This document shows positions 1 to 13,525 of a DNA stretch of 64,000 nucleotides, in pieces. A model generated the notes under the pieces. That model did no database searches and was not told the DNA's origin. It worked only from the letters and a program-made list of their open reading frames with translations. The DNA is taken from NCBI GenBank assembly GCA_003254905.1, contig QANU01083749.1, positions 98,203 to 162,202 on the forward strand, read 5' to 3'. Positions within the stretch are counted from its first letter, which is position 1; each line of letters starts with the position of its first letter. Origin of the DNA: Nissolia schottii (taxonomy: Eukaryota; Streptophyta; Magnoliopsida; Fabales; Fabaceae). Made by a program: the position numbers and the translations under genes.

Positions 1-1893
1 AACTAAAAAATAAAACAAAAATAATTAACAAAACTTACTCACTATATTTTTCTCGTCAAGTCGAAGATGGACCCGTTCGCGGTTAGTGGTGGATCCCTAA
101 GATTGAATATTGGTGGGAGTATCCGACTGTGGTGATGGAGATGGTGACGGATTTGTCCGTGGAGGAGGTGGTTGAGTATGCTCCCCGTAGCTCCTTAACC
201 TCGCCGCCTGTGATGACGACAAATTAAGTCATGAAGCTCAACCCGAGAGCATAACTGGGCTCTCGGGCCTGATTGTCAATGACCACTTGCCTAAATCCAT
301 GGGTTGGTATGAAACCATCACCCACAGGAGATCTCGAGGATCCGGGCGTTCTGCTCGACGTTCCCATGTCCCTACCCTTCCTTCTACTACCTCGCCTCGC
401 GGATGCGAGGTAGTAATCTAACACCTACTTTTTCCCTTTATTTCTAGTCATACTTACAACTATGTAAAAATAATAAATTTAATTAAATATTATTAAAATT
501 AAAAATTAAAAACAAAAAACTAAAATATTTATCAAACATAATAATCTAATACCTTTTATAAACTAACATAAAATGATTAAACATTTAATACATCTAGTAA
601 TCTAAAATTAACCTAACATAATATAACATTAAAATAATTAAACATTAACCTAAAAAATTTAAACATTAACCTAAAATAATTTTTTTAACAAAACATAATT
701 AATTAACCTAAACACTAACCTAAATTAACTAACCTAATATAACATAACATAATTAATATAACATATAATCTAACAAAAATAATATAACATATTTTAAATC
801 TAAAAAAATTAACAACCTAATTAAAAATTAGTAAAAAAATTAATCTAACAACCTAACAAAATTATTTTAATCTAACAACCTAATTCAAAAACTTAATCTA
901 ACAACCAAACATAATTATTTAAATCTACCAACCTAATTCAAAAACTTAATCTAACAACCAAACATAATTTTAATCTAACAACTTAACATAATCTACAAAA
1001 AAAAAGAGAAAAAAAAGTAACCTTAAAGTGTGATGTGTACAAATGGTAGTGGCGGCAGCGGCGGCAGCAACCTTACAGTGGCAGGGAGGGTGGTGGCAGT
1101 GGCAAGATTGTGGTGGTGGTGGCAAAGAGAGGGAGAGGGAGAGTGAGTGAGAAAGGGAGGGGATAAAAGGGTGTATATATAGCCTCCACCACCTCGCGGC
1201 TATTAATGGCACTGGTTCGTTACCGTTGATCGTTACAAATGTGGGGAAAGCGTATGTTTTGTCATATTTCGAGAAGTTACCATCGGTAATATCCGACAGT
1301 AATGTTAATGGTTAATAATTTCATTCTCTTACTGTCGGCAATTTTCAATAGTAATTTGTTGAATGTTAAGAACGTGGGGAACACGTGTGTCCCCTCATAT
1401 TTCGAAGTTGTTATTGTTAGTTTTTTCTGACGATAACATGTGTTGAAATCACGTCCCAACAGAGACGCAATCACTTATTTTATTTTATCACCTTACCGTT
1501 AGAATATTCTGACAGTAAGGGTAATAATTATTTTTAAAATAGTTATTATTAACAAAAGATGTTATGATTTATTATTATTAAAATTATTGTTGAACTTTTT
1601 TGACGGTAAGTTTAAAATAATAAATACTATTATATTGATATTTATTTCTTTTTTTTACCATTGAAAATTGCCAGCGGTAACTACTTCGTGCCACTACATG
1701 CCATTGGGCTCCAAACTTTACCATCGTTTTTACAATCTAATATTTTTTTTTACGGTAATCATGGCTGAAATTGCTCCAATTCATCCTAAAAGCCGTTACC
1801 GTCAATTTTTTTTTTGAGCTTTAGGACAGTAATACCATCAGATGAAGAATTGACAGTAATGATCTGATGGTAATTAGCGTGTTTCTAGTAGCG
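1..1893. mobile_element. CACTA-type transposon, right-end part
   Basis: The segment ends at 1881-1893 with gtttctagtagcg, one base off the inverted form of the CACTACTAGAAAC terminus of CACTA elements. Inward from this end, short motifs of the tactgtcgg / gacagtaa / ttaccgtc type recur in both orientations between about 1270 and 1870, as expected of CACTA subterminal repeats. Further in, 430-1010 is AT-rich with many 'taacctaa'-like short repeats, and 1-424 has a slightly GC-richer stretch with a 66-codon open frame on the minus strand that I cannot assign. The left end is outside the window. The transposase is not recognisable here. Confidence 0.6.
1173..1182 (-). promoter_or_regulatory. TATA box of the CACTA element (minus strand)
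   Basis: Read on the minus strand, ctatatatac is followed by a CT-rich leader (1100-1160) and then by CCA/GCC trinucleotide-rich sequence. This is the layout of a plant core promoter and 5' leader, pointing into the element. No downstream gene is confirmed. Confidence 0.35.
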
Positions 1894-3933
1894 TAGCCCG
1901 CTACCCATGCTCGACCTCTATCTCCTATCATTGTTTTGCCACTTCCCAACGCTCTTCCGCCATTCTTGCTACTGTGTTGTTCTTCATATGAGGATTATAG
2001 AGATGTTTTGAGGTTTTGTTCGGTGGATCTTTCTTTTTTTTGTTATTTTATATTGAAAATAATATTTTTAAAATCCATGGATACTCTTGGAGATGTAGAT
2101 ATCCGATGGATATGAGAATGATGGAGAAGTTTTATCCGAGATGAATGATTGGATTTGAGAGAGAATTTTTACCCAATACGGATATTGAATATGGGGAGAG
2201 TAAAAGAAACACAAGTTCAACGCTTTCTCTAGCTGTTTTGGATATTTAAATAATCAAGACAGAAACCCGAATTTGGTCCATGATGAAAATATCCAAGAAC
2301 AAAGTGCTCATTGGAAATTTAAAGTTTGTTGAAGGTTGCAACTATTTAAAATGTAAAATATTTTGATTCTTAAAGGTGTAAAATTTGGATCCACAATTTT
2401 GCATCACTGCCATAAATTTAGCTTAAAATCACATTTTTTATTAATTAAACTTAAAAATTGTACTCTTTAGTATGAAAATGAACATTTTTATTAATCAATT
2501 TCTACACTTCATCGTACTTAATTAAGGTCATTCTCAATTTGGAAAATTCTCAAAAACTATAGTCTCAGCTTCATAATATATTACAAGAAAGGCTACATTT
2601 TTAACATTGTTTCTTTTAACAAATGTTACACTTTTAAGGCTAAGGCATCAATTTTGTGGGGTTGTCGAAATAAGGGCAGCCTTAAGTACTTTGAAATGTA
2701 GCTTTTGGTCAATAAATTCTTTCTTTTATATACCAAAGAATCGGACTTCTTGTCTTGTCGAACATTGTTAAGTCTCGGTGGAGTGGGGCTGGTTACCTTA
2801 TGTGTTTCTTAGTTGTACTTCTTTTATCGCTTTGAAGTATTTTTTAATATAAAAAGTCCTTCTACTTATCTAAAAAAAGAGTGTAACTATAGACCAAATT
2901 TTTTTAGTGAAGTGTGGTCTATGTCAAATTTATTGTAACTCATGTTTAAATATTAAAGTATCTTGTTTTTCATGTTTAAAGATCAAAATATCCTCTATTT
3001 TAATTGATAAAGAAGTTAGAGTGGACTTTTAAATCCTAAAAGAATTACTATATTTCCCTATATTTATGTTACGAATTCAATTGTATATTACTCAAATATC
3101 AATGGAAAGGATCGTCCAATCTTACATGTCTTTTTTTACCTAAAATTTTATTTAATATTAATTTTCATTTAATTATATTAAAGAAGTATTAATTATTATC
3201 TTTTTAATTATACCGCTATTTATTGAGCTCTCTATTAATATATTAATTATATTACTATTTTTTATAACGCTTATTAAAAGGTAATTTAATCTAAACACTT
3301 AATATTTTATTTTAATATGTACAAATTAATTAATTTATTAATATGTATGTATTTATCAAAAGTTACATGGATGAAAAACTCCTTAAGGGGATATACACAA
3401 CATAGACCAAGTTCTAGAATTATTTTTGGTCACATCAGCCAGAGGCCAAAAAATTAATTAGCTATATGCCTACGAGACAGGAACAGGAATCAGCAATGCC
3501 TAACATGGAGGAACCTATAGGCTAAGGTGAGAAGACAGAAGAGGTCAATAGCCAGGCCTAGAAGCAATGTGCAGACACATATATGTGCTTTCTGATTTCT
3601 AGGCCCCCTTAAAATTTGCTGTATTGCAAATGGTTTGATTTGGAAAAAGTTTGTGCTATTCCACAACTATATACCATATGCATAGGCATAGCTGTTAAGA
3701 TAGTGCCATGAATTGAAAGGGCCATGGTAAGTGTAAAAGGCATTGATATTGGTGGGGCGTGGTTTTCCCCCCAATCACAATCTTTTTTCTTTCTTTTTAT
3801 TTTTTTCTTTCTTTTTTTGGAGGGCGTGCCTAATGTGAGAAAATGAAGATAAGTGCTCCCATGAAAAAAAATTATTCCTTTTGGTCCTACAACTAAGGTT
3901 TGGTCACACGACAAAATTGAGTAACAATTAATT
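1894..3933. other. Intergenic, no gene seen
   Basis: AT-rich sequence with homopolymer runs. No open frame here looks like a known protein. An open frame at 3609-3914 on the minus strand is dominated by a lysine/arginine run encoded by poly-purine sequence and is probably chance. Confidence 0.5.
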
Positions 3934-4419
3934 GGGTTAAATATGGTTTTAGTTTCTCATAAATTTTAAATTTTGTGTTTTACTTTTCATAATTTTTTTT
4001 ATTAAAAATTGTCGTTCACAAATTTTTTTGTAAGGATTTAGTATCTGCTGTTATGTTAAGTTGTTAATTGGTGATGTAAGAATTAAGTCAATTGACCACT
4101 TTGTGAAGGTGAAAGACAAGAGGGGGAGGAGGGAAACAAGTGAGGGCGTGAGGGTGACATCACTTCGCTAGCAATAACGCGGACAATGGCTCACAAAGCT
4201 GTAGCGGAGAAGAAGAAGATAACAAATGTACGCTGAGAGTAGCGCATGAGTAAGCACGTGGCCAAGTCAATTGTCATGTCAGCAGTTAACGATTTAAAAT
4301 GACGGTAAAGACTAAAACCTTACAAAAAAAATTATGAGGGACCATTTTTAACAAAAAAGTTTACGATGGGTAAAATACAAAATTCTAAATTTATAAGGGA
4401 CGGAATACATGTTTAACCC
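3934..4419. mobile_element. Mutator-like MITE with long terminal inverted repeats
   Basis: The ends are long imperfect inverted repeats of about 100 bp: gggttaaatatgg at the left is matched by the inverted catgtttaaccc at the right, and the similarity continues inward (data-poor tttgtgttttac versus its inverted partner). The flanks are caattaatt (3925-3933) and taattaatt (4420-4428), an 8-of-9 match, which fits the 9-bp target duplication of Mutator-like elements. The 486-bp interior has no coding capacity, so the element is non-autonomous. Part of a related sequence lies near 41275-41420. Confidence 0.7.
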
Positions 4420-4882
4420 TAATTAATTTAGCCTTAGTACATTTTTATTTAATATCAATTTAGTTTTGCAATATTTTTTTAACATAAATATAATTTTAAT
4501 ATTTTAAAATTTGACATTAATTTTTATTTTAACTATTATGTCTCATTAATCAATCATAGTTAGCTCACACAGTTTTATAATTAAATTGATGTCAATTTTT
4601 AAAATTTTAGAAATAAATTAATATTAACATTTTATTTTAAGATCAAAATGATATTAGAATAAAAATGTTTGGACCAAATTAATGTAAAAAAATTCAAGCC
4701 AGAATTGATGTTAAATTAAATATATTAGAACTAATTTGGTCATTTACTCAAAAATAAAAATGTGTGTAGCCATGGAATGTGCCATATGTTATTCTCAATG
4801 ATCATACTCAAAATGACATTTTGATTTCCATTTTAAAAGGATTTATCATTTAAAATTGAGAGATTAGCTTGTGTGTGGTCCA

Positions 4883-4884
<2 letters not shown>

Positions 4885-4922
<38 letters not shown>
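4885..4922. repeat. (AT)n microsatellite
   Basis: About 18 uninterrupted AT units followed by a T run. Confidence 0.95.
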
Positions 4923-4930
<8 letters not shown>

Positions 4931-5768
4931 TTAGATAACAGTCCATATATAGCTACACGAAAAAATTTGAGGTCAGCACCTTTTAGAATTTTGGAACCAA
5001 CCAATTCATTACATTTGACAATTTAGATAATGAAAAAGCAACAAGAGAGAGATTAATGGAGTATCATCAATGGTTATGGCCTAACCTTTGTATATTAATT
5101 ATGGCTTATGTTAATTGGCCATGTAGTCAATAGTTTCAAGGTCCAACCAAATGAGCTACTTTTTCGGCTAGATGGTGCTTGTTTGTCATATGCTTAACGA
5201 TATATCTTGAATGCATCCCATTGACCTGGCATTCCACTCCAGTAGGACCTTGATAAGGATGTGAGTAGTAGAAGACAACATTATATTAACCTACAGATTA
5301 TAATAATATGTAAAAGAATTGGAATATATGTAAAGGGAGATTTACTTTGGAATGCCTTTTGGGATTTACAAATATATTATCTCAGATACGTCAATTTTGT
5401 AAGCTACACTTGACATCACATTCTAGAAGTAATAGTTGATTAACTGGAAATTGAGATTAGTGGTGTATGCGGTGTTTATCAAAACATGGGGGATGGACAA
5501 AGGAAGTAGGTAATGTGCCATTAGACTGGATTTAATGGGTATATCACTTGCAAGCACAATGCCTAATCATAATGGAGAGAGAAAAATAATTAAAATCAGC
5601 TTAATTAATAAGTGGGAAATGATTGAACATTTTCTGTCACTCCAAAAACCATATATTTGTTCGTAGATAGGTTAAGATTTAATTACTCCTTCTCAATACT
5701 GTGTTTCTTAGTAAAGAATTAATATCACAATTTAAACAGATTGTTTAATTTGTATCTAATTGAACTAT

Positions 5769-5900
5769 ACATATATATATATATATATATNNNNNNNNNN
5801 NNNNNNNNNNNNNNNNNNNNNNNNNNNNNNNNNNNNNNNNNNNNNNNNNNNNNNNNNNNNNNNNNNNNNNNNNNNNNNNNNTATATATATATATATATAT
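5769..5900. repeat. (AT)n microsatellite with assembly gap
   Basis: AT repeat on both sides of 91 unknown bases (5791-5881). The gap is inside the microsatellite, so the true length is unknown. Open frames that cross it are artefacts. Confidence 0.95.
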
Positions 5901-8760
5901 TTACTATGGTGGATGAACATCAAAACTCTTCAAGTGGGTCGGCTGCTGGCGTTATGTAACACTCGTTTTGGTTGTGTCTTTAGTTTTTAGTTATAGTCCT
6001 TAAATTGTACGCGTTGATATACTCTTTTTTCTTTCTTTCTTTCTCTTTAGGTATTGTTCTACTGAATATTTTCAAAATATAAAATATAAAATTTAACGAG
6101 ACATGAATGAGCAGAACATTATCGAACTTCATGTATTGTTGAATTTATCTTATACTTGTGTGCCCAAATTTTTAATTCAAGTCTTCGTTTGAATTAAAAA
6201 AAAATAAAATGTTGCAAACAGATTTTGGGGACGTACGTTTGCTTGCTTTTGTATTGGCAACATGTGAAGAATATTGTGTCTCCAATAAACGGAGGTATGA
6301 TATCTCTATTTTTTTTTAACTAATTAAATTAACCACTAAAAATAATCAAATTCATCAATTTCTTCACCTAATTATTATTATAAGCTTTATATTTAGATTT
6401 ATTTAATTTTTATTTATCTTAATTTAACCTCAAATCTTATTGTTAAAATTTAAAATTTTTCATTTTAAAAAATAACTATTTTAATATGCAAACTCTTTAT
6501 TTAGATTGGAACATAAGTTATGTTTAAAAATAATGATATTTAGGATCAATTTAAAATAAAAAAATAAGTAAATTTAAATATAACACTTAGGTGAAAAAAA
6601 TATTTTTATTTGATTAAAAATATTATACTTCTAGATTTTTAAAGCTACGTTAGCCTTCACCCAAAATTATAGGCCCTCAATAATTGGGAGAAAAATAATG
6701 GAGTTCAATTTTAAGGCGCTTGTGGATGGTGCACTTTTAGATGTTATAATTAATATCGCAAGGTAAGTGTATAAATGCACCAAATTATTTATAATGCGTT
6801 GTAGTAATTTTAGGTTTAGTAGAATTTTAAAAATATGGTTAAATACTAATCACATTTTATATGTGATATCTCAAAAACAAAAGAGGATAATATTATAGAT
6901 ACAATTTGACTATTTTTAAAATATTTTTAACAACTAATGTAAAGTTGGTTAAGATGGTGATAAATTCCTTAATCAATAATCTTGAATTTGAACCCTACGT
7001 TTAGTGCTATATTAAAAATGTTTATAATTAATTTTAAGATCATCTAAATAAAAGGCAATTACTTTTAAAATATATTTAATAATGTGAACTTTTTGGAGCT
7101 CCTAAAAGGACCATACCCTCTCATTTTAAAAGATATAATTTAACATTGTATCAATTTAAATATTATTAAATAATTATAAGAATGTTCACAATAAAATCTT
7201 AATTTATATTTGGTTACATAGTTTTCTTAATTTTTATTTTCAAAAATCGAATTCCTAAAATTAAACTAAAAAAGTGAAAAGACAACACAAGAAAGTGGGA
7301 TGATAGCGGGGTTTCAGCAAGCTATCCCACCAAACTACTGGAAAAGGCTTTTTCAACACATAAATACGCAGCTGTTTGAAAAATCGCCGGTAAACATTTT
7401 GGTGGCGGTTTGAAACTCCTAACCGTGAGAACCATAAATAACCCTATAATTGAGGATTTGATTTTGAAAAAAAAAAAATTGTAAAAATTATATAACTAAA
7501 GAATCCACCATTTAATAACTAAAGTGAAAAACTACTATAACACGTCAATAATAATTAATTTGATTTTGCTAACAATTGTCCTGAAGGCTTAAAAAATTAT
7601 TAAGAAACAAATTTGTATTGAAAAAATAAAAATGTAAATTGTTCAATGCATTAAAAACATTTAAAATATCAAAACATTTATTTTAAGTCTATTAACGAGT
7701 GCTCTCCCTAAAAGCACTTACTAGTTTATAGCACTGGTTAGTTTAACCATAATTAATTTGGTATATCCATATATTGTGTGATAACTCCCGCAGAGAGTAT
7801 GACAGCTTAGCCCTAGATGAAACCTGAAACCCAAATTTACATAATAATCTACCTGTGGTTAATGTGGGTAATTCTAATTGGGTTTGCCACTACTACATAC
7901 CTTGGCTAAAGAACCGGAGCTAAGGTCCGTTGCTTTGATAGTCGAAGGTGAAAAAACCTTGTGGTGGGAACATAGCTTTATCTTCTTCCAAAGCTTGTAA
8001 TAAATTTTTTTTAAAAAAATTATGGCTTGGCACCTGCCATCATCACACACACCCACAGATATATATATATATATATCTATATATATATGTGTATATATGC
8101 CGTCATGATAGCGCAAGCAGGTATTGACATCAATAAAGTTTTCTCAAAATTACTTGACTTATTGAGATTAGGGAATGAAATTAAGCAACGCAATGTAACT
8201 TTTAGGGTAGGGCCAAGAGGCATTTTCCTAGTGAAAGATGCATGATTGCTAATTTTGTCCAATCAAAGTTGAAAAAGTACCAAAAGATTATTCAAAGATC
8301 TCGTTTTTTCTTTTGTTGCTTTTTAATGTCTCTTAGATGAGATATATAGACACTATATAGAGATCATAATTATGTATACATGACCTCATCATAAGCTGGA
8401 ATTGAGTATGAATCCTAGCTATGAGTATGAATATGGTAATAAACCACCTATTAAGCTAGTCTCTGGTAGCCTATGGATTAACTTATAGTTGTCATATAAA
8501 GGAAGGTACACTTAAATGAATTGTGGCAACTCTTTTCTGGTTTGGCTGCATACTTGGTTCACTCAATACCTTTCAATGTTGGAATGGAAGGAGGTAAATT
8601 TTTACATATTTACATTTAATAACATGCTCAAGAAATAAATGAGAATGAATCTTTCCCATTTAATTTTTAATTGTAAATTTTTATCATTAATTAATTTGTT
8701 GCTTATGTTATGTATATGACTCATTTTCTTAATTGATGGTAAAAAATTACACTTAACATT
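5901..8760. other. Intergenic, no gene seen
   Basis: AT-rich, with no recognisable coding sequence. Around 7334-7440 there is a short stretch with aactactggaaaagg, followed by ggtggcggttt and aaccgtgag. This resembles the terminus and subterminal motifs of a degraded CACTA element, but only one end is visible. A TA/TG microsatellite lies at 8058-8097. Confidence 0.45.
8058..8097. repeat. (AT)n / (GT)n microsatellite
   Basis: Compound run of AT units with interruptions ctat and gtgt. Preceded by a short (CA)n at 8044-8052. Confidence 0.85.
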
Positions 8761-10964
8761 CACTACAAGAAAAAAAAAAAAAAAGCAATTTAGTAGTTGT
8801 TATTTCCCAGCGGTTGTTTGAAACTGCCTCCATTTACAGCTTAGTGTCGGTTTGCTTATAACTGTCGCAGATACTAATTAATTGGCAACGGTTTTCAGTA
8901 CAGCGACTGCAAGTCAAATTAATAGGCAACTATTTAGGGGCATAACCGCCGCAAATCCTAAAATTAAAAGATAAAGAATGAAATCGAAACTGCCCCACTC
9001 TACCGATCTCACTCTCCACCGACTCTTTTCAACCATAACCGAACGGTGCAAGTCTTCTCCGACGAAGCTCTCATTGATCTCACTTTCATCGTACGACGTG
9101 AGTCTTCTCTGGCGACACGAGGATCTTCTCCTCTCTGACTACGTGAACAGGAAAAGGAGCAGAGCGACTGAAATGGAGTTTTGACAGGAACAATAAAAGG
9201 CATGGGCTCCCTCTACTTCTCTCGTATTTCGTTCATTGTTTTCCATTCTTGATATTTTACCATTCATCGTTCTGAATCCTTTGGGTATTTTTGCACCATA
9301 CGCTTCAATTTCTCGATCTGAATTTTTTTTTCTTTTCTGTAATATAGGGTTTCAGTTTTAATTTTTCATGAAACGGCTCAAATCTAGGCTTTTACCTATT
9401 TTTGCTTGGATTGAGCGTAGATCTAGGGTTTTCATTGAGAACATTACCACGGAGAACAGAAGAATTGGACCTTTCGAAGAGAGGAGAAAACTAAACCTAC
9501 AAGATGAGGTCAAATATAAGGGAAAAATTTGGAAAGGATTTCATCCTCTGCATGTTGATGGAGGTATAAATATTGATTCTCTAAATGTTGTGTGCTAGTT
9601 ATCAATTTCTTAGTTAAATGCCTTATTGTTTCTTGTTTATTTATCAATATATTTCTTTTATGTTATAACATCTCATCCCTGATTGTTGAGGAAAAGATGA
9701 TTAGATATGCCAAAGCTTATCACAGAACCAATATTGTGCCTTGATGTATTTAAGAGTCTATGGTGCCCTTCTTCTTGCTTGCTATGACAACAATAATGAT
9801 GAATTTTAAAGAATTTGTAAGATGGACGAGCGATTCCATGTTTTTATGTCAACATCAAGTTCTTTTATTATATAAAACTAATTCTATCTCATAATTTGAA
9901 CATGTTAAGGACCTGAAGTCGAACAAATTCTTAACATGAAAATGTTGGTGTTTTAGTGCCTGTCAAGACAGGTTATGATGGGAAGAAGATTAAAGATTGT
10001 GTTGGTGATCCTCATGTAGATGTTTGAGAATCTTCTTCTTCAGGCCAAATAGGATGCACAAGTTGGTCTTCCAAAAGGAGAACATTTTTTTATGGTATGA
10101 GACAACCTTTCTAGATATCTTGATGGCTATTATACTTTGCTCTATTGTATAATAATCTTTTTTTGTACTTAATTTCTATAAGGTACTTTCTCACGAGCAG
10201 CAGTGCACAAGAAATCTGTTCAGCTTTCAAAGAGACCACTGGGCCATTAATTTGTTTAACTCCAGGTCCTTATTTCATTCATTGCTTATTCTGTCTCAAA
10301 AACCCCTGCTTCAGTCACAGTTGAACCCCTGTTTTTGTTTTTCAATTGTTTCCTTCATTTAATTAGTATAACCAAAAGGCTATTTACTTCTTCTACTCTT
10401 AAGATACCATTATTGGATTTGATCTGCAAGCTGTTGAAACTAAAAGAAGCAGCTTATTGAAACTGATTGAATTGGAAGTCTATATCCTACTTTGATTTGG
10501 AAGTCTTAGATATTGATAGAAACCAAGTGTGCCTACATCCTATATTTTGACTTGAAAGCTTGAATTTTCTCATTTCCATTTTTCCAATGGCACAAAGCCC
10601 CATTCACTTCATGTTCCTAAATTTATTTCTACTCACTGATTTATTTGGACACAGTCATTAGAACTTTCTTTTATATTCACAAGACTCGGACGTATCTTCT
10701 TTTTTTTTTTGTACTATGCATTGGCTTATTATTGTTTAGTTGATGTGATCTCATTTTATTCTTGTTGGCAGTGCATGATCCTCCATAAAGGTCCGAAGGC
10801 CATAACCAAATGGAGGAGGAATTGAGCGATAATTATCAGGTATGGAGATTGTTTGATGTCTAAACGGTACATACGATCATATCTGTTGATTACTGAATAA
10901 AGGTCATATGTTTGCATGCCATTGGCAACTTTTATTTATTTATAACTAGCATAGCAGAGCTGCA
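8761..10964 (+). mobile_element. Left outer arm with CACTA terminus
   Basis: Begins cactacaagaaa and an A run, then carries subterminal motifs ccagcggttg, aactgtcgc, ggcaacgg and aaccgccgc (8808-8955), typical of the CACTACAAGAAA family of CACTA elements. From about 8978 to 10900 the sequence changes to a gene-like texture: CT-rich leader at 9200-9360, a 76-codon open frame at 9368-9598, and broken codon-like segments at 9955-10060. This could be captured host gene sequence or a decayed internal part of the element; I do not recognise the protein. The inverted partner is 20944-23108. Confidence 0.6.
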
Positions 10965-11471
10965 TTGACTGTAGGTCTTGCTAATTTTCATCCGGTGTTG
11001 TTAGTGCTTACTACTTACACTACTTTCATTAGGTTTAAAGTTTGTTTAATATTAAGTACTTTGAGTAACCTGAACCTAGGGAAAAACAACAAAATGATAG
11101 TAAGAGATCCTAATAGGGCGTCTAGTTCAAACTCAAAAAACTCAGAAAATTTGGTCAAACAAGAAATACAGATAGCAGAATTAGAAAAATCACTAGTAAA
11201 TTGGTCAATCCCTAGGGTAAAACCTAGTGAAATTTATAAAAAACATTCAATATGGTCGACTGCTCATGAGTAAATACATATGATTGAACATAGCTACCCA
11301 GGAACAGAGAGTAACAAGGTCATAAATTTGTTAAGCCAAGAAGATTTATATCAACATATTAAAAGGGGATATAATTTTATCCACTTAGGACTTATTCAAG
11401 TAGCTACAAAACCTGTATATCAAGATACTAATTCAGAATCTCCTCAATACTCCCCACAACAACGCAAATGA
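10965..11471 (+). pseudogene. Endogenous caulimovirid, movement-protein N-terminal region (left arm)
   Basis: Two consecutive open stretches (10965-11273 and 11280-11471) with a stop between them. The second contains the NFIHLGLIQVATKP segment characteristic of the 30K-type movement proteins of the Caulimoviridae. Immediately after this motif the frame jumps to unrelated downstream sequence, so the C-terminal half of the movement protein is missing at this place. The same jump occurs in the right arm near 20520, so the deletion is older than the inverted duplication. Role in the parent virus: cell-to-cell movement. Non-functional here. Confidence 0.75.
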
Positions 11472-12960
11472 TAAACACTTTAACTAAAGAAACCCCATTT
11501 CAAATAGATAAAGAATGGATAAAACAAGATTTCTTATCACCTTATAATTCCAACAAGGTAGAATGATTTTTCCAAAACTATTCAGTAAAAGAAAAAGGCG
11601 AAATCAAACAGCTATTTTATCAATATTTAGAAGACCAAGAGATAAATATATATTTCTTTGAGTGGTTTGATCAACATTACTTTAAAGAAATAAATCCTTT
11701 AGAAAAGCAATCAACAACATGGAAAATACTTAATAATTCAACAATCGAGTCTGAATATCCTCCAACAGAAGGAATAAAAATTCAAACTTCAAATTTAGAA
11801 TTAGAAGCAATACCTTTTAAGACAGTAATACAAGAAGATCAACCAGTAGACAAGAAAGATATAAAAAAGATTCATCAACAACTAAATTACTCTAATCTTA
11901 TTGTAAGAGTAATGTCTAAACTAATAACAAGGCTAGAATGCGAGAAAGATACTCCATGAAATTCAAAACCAAAAGAAACCCCTATATATAAAATAAATCC
12001 TTATCTAACAAAAGTCAGAATCAGTTAAATTTTCTACGGACACCGAATTAAAATTAGAAGAAATTAAGAAAACTTTAGAGAAGTTAAAAATGCCCCAAAC
12101 CATTAACATGATCAATACTGAATAATTACAACTTAATAAGATAACTCAGAAAAGAACTCAATCTGAAACTCAAAAATTATTATCCCCAACCATCCTATCC
12201 GGATATCCAATTTGAGCAAAGAACTCAATTAATTCAAACCTCATATAGTGGATCGAATATTGCTTAATGGAACCTGGATGGTATGGCAGAACAACAGATC
12301 TTAGATTTGACCTACGAAATAAAAGGTTGGTGGGACAATTTGCTAATCGCTCAAGATAAAGAGATAATAGTAGAAATCGTTAAAACCAAAAATGGCGAAC
12401 ATCCAAACTTATTTAAAGAACTAGCCACAGGGCAATTAGCAAATTTGAACTGTCCAACAATGTCTGATTACAGATGGTATAAAGATATGTTATGTTCTTA
12501 TCAAAAGTAACTGTTAGGAAAGATGGATCTGCAGGATTTTTGGACTTCCAAAACTCTCTGTAGAAAAGGTCAAACTAAATATATAAAGTCATCAAAGCGG
12601 TAATTTAAACTACAATATTTTAACAGGTATACAAGTTTGCACAGACTTTAAATTACAAAAAAAATGAGAAAAGAACAAACTCTCAATAAACGAGAATTAG
12701 GAACATTTTGTCAACAATATGGCATGGAACCATTGAGAGCTCCAAGCACCAAAGTAAAAAGGCAATCTAAAACTCCCTCTTACAAAAAGAGAACTTTCCA
12801 TAAAAAACAATCTTATAAATCATCACAACCTCAACCATCTCAATCTCAAAACCGGTCATACAAGAAAAAACATTCACCAAAATATAAAAAGACCAAGAAA
12901 AAAGATGTTTGTTGGAAGTGTGGTAAACAAGGGCTTATTAACATCCTTATAAACTCTTGA
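11472..12960 (+). pseudogene. Endogenous caulimovirid, coat-protein region and zinc knuckle (left arm)
   Basis: Broken frames with several stops. Recognisable pieces are LKGWWDNLL-like sequence near 12325 (IKGWWDNLLIA), DYRWYKDM near 12465 and a long basic lysine-rich tract (12700-12900) that leads into CWKCGK (12910-12927), the first half of a CCHC zinc knuckle. This order is that of caulimovirid capsid domains. Relative to the right arm, about 80 bp is missing between 12310 and 12325 and about 130 bp near 12395. The knuckle is cut short after the second cysteine, with no His or last Cys. Confidence 0.7.
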
Positions 12961-13525
12961 GCCTGAAGACTCCGAATCAATAACAAGCGAAAGTGATTAT
13001 GAAGAAAACTATGAAATCCATCAGCTTGATCAAAGCGTGTCCTCTTCTGACTAACATTCCGAGGAAGAAGAAAATTGTTTAGGCCCTGACCTATGCACGT
13101 GCATCAACTGTATTAAGAAAGTAAATGTTTTAGATAAAGATCAAACATCTACTTTAATTTCCATAATAGATAAAATGGAAGATTCTCCTCTAAAAAGATG
13201 AGTATATACAACAGCTAAGAGAATTAGTCAAAAAACAAGAAAAACAACAGGTTCAAATAGCTCCCTTTAATATGAAAGATATCTATAATAGGTTTAAAAC
13301 CCCAGTGATCAAGTTACTATAAAAAATTTACAAACTGAAATATAAACGTTAAAAGAAGAAATTAGAGAATTAAAACAAGAAGTTCTAACTTTAAATTTCA
13401 AATTACTACAAGTAGAAGGCAATGAGTTACTTAGATATCAGAAAACCACTTAGGCTCTAGGCAAAGAAATTCTAAGCCAAAATAAAGTAACTAATGATCA
13501 TGAAAAAGAAAATTTTATCAATATG
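12961..13525 (+). pseudogene. Endogenous caulimovirid, acidic and coiled-coil segment
   Basis: Acidic, serine-rich codons (12960-13080), a cysteine-containing stretch (CTCINC near 13097) and then lysine/glutamate-rich heptad-like sequence (13320-13450), with several stops. The segment lies between the zinc knuckle and the protease start. The right arm lacks about 520 bp of it, going directly from the knuckle to the protease linker (18830-18900). Either the left arm gained or the right arm lost it; presence is probably the ancestral state, because the segment fits its neighbours in the viral polyprotein. Confidence 0.55.

Noticed and set aside
3609..3914. 101-codon minus-strand frame with a lysine-rich run
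   Set aside because: The run comes from a poly-CTTT tract in the DNA; the remainder is not like any protein and there is no splice or promoter context.
5741..5990. Two frames crossing the N gap
   Set aside because: Built from AT repeat and unknown bases; no information.
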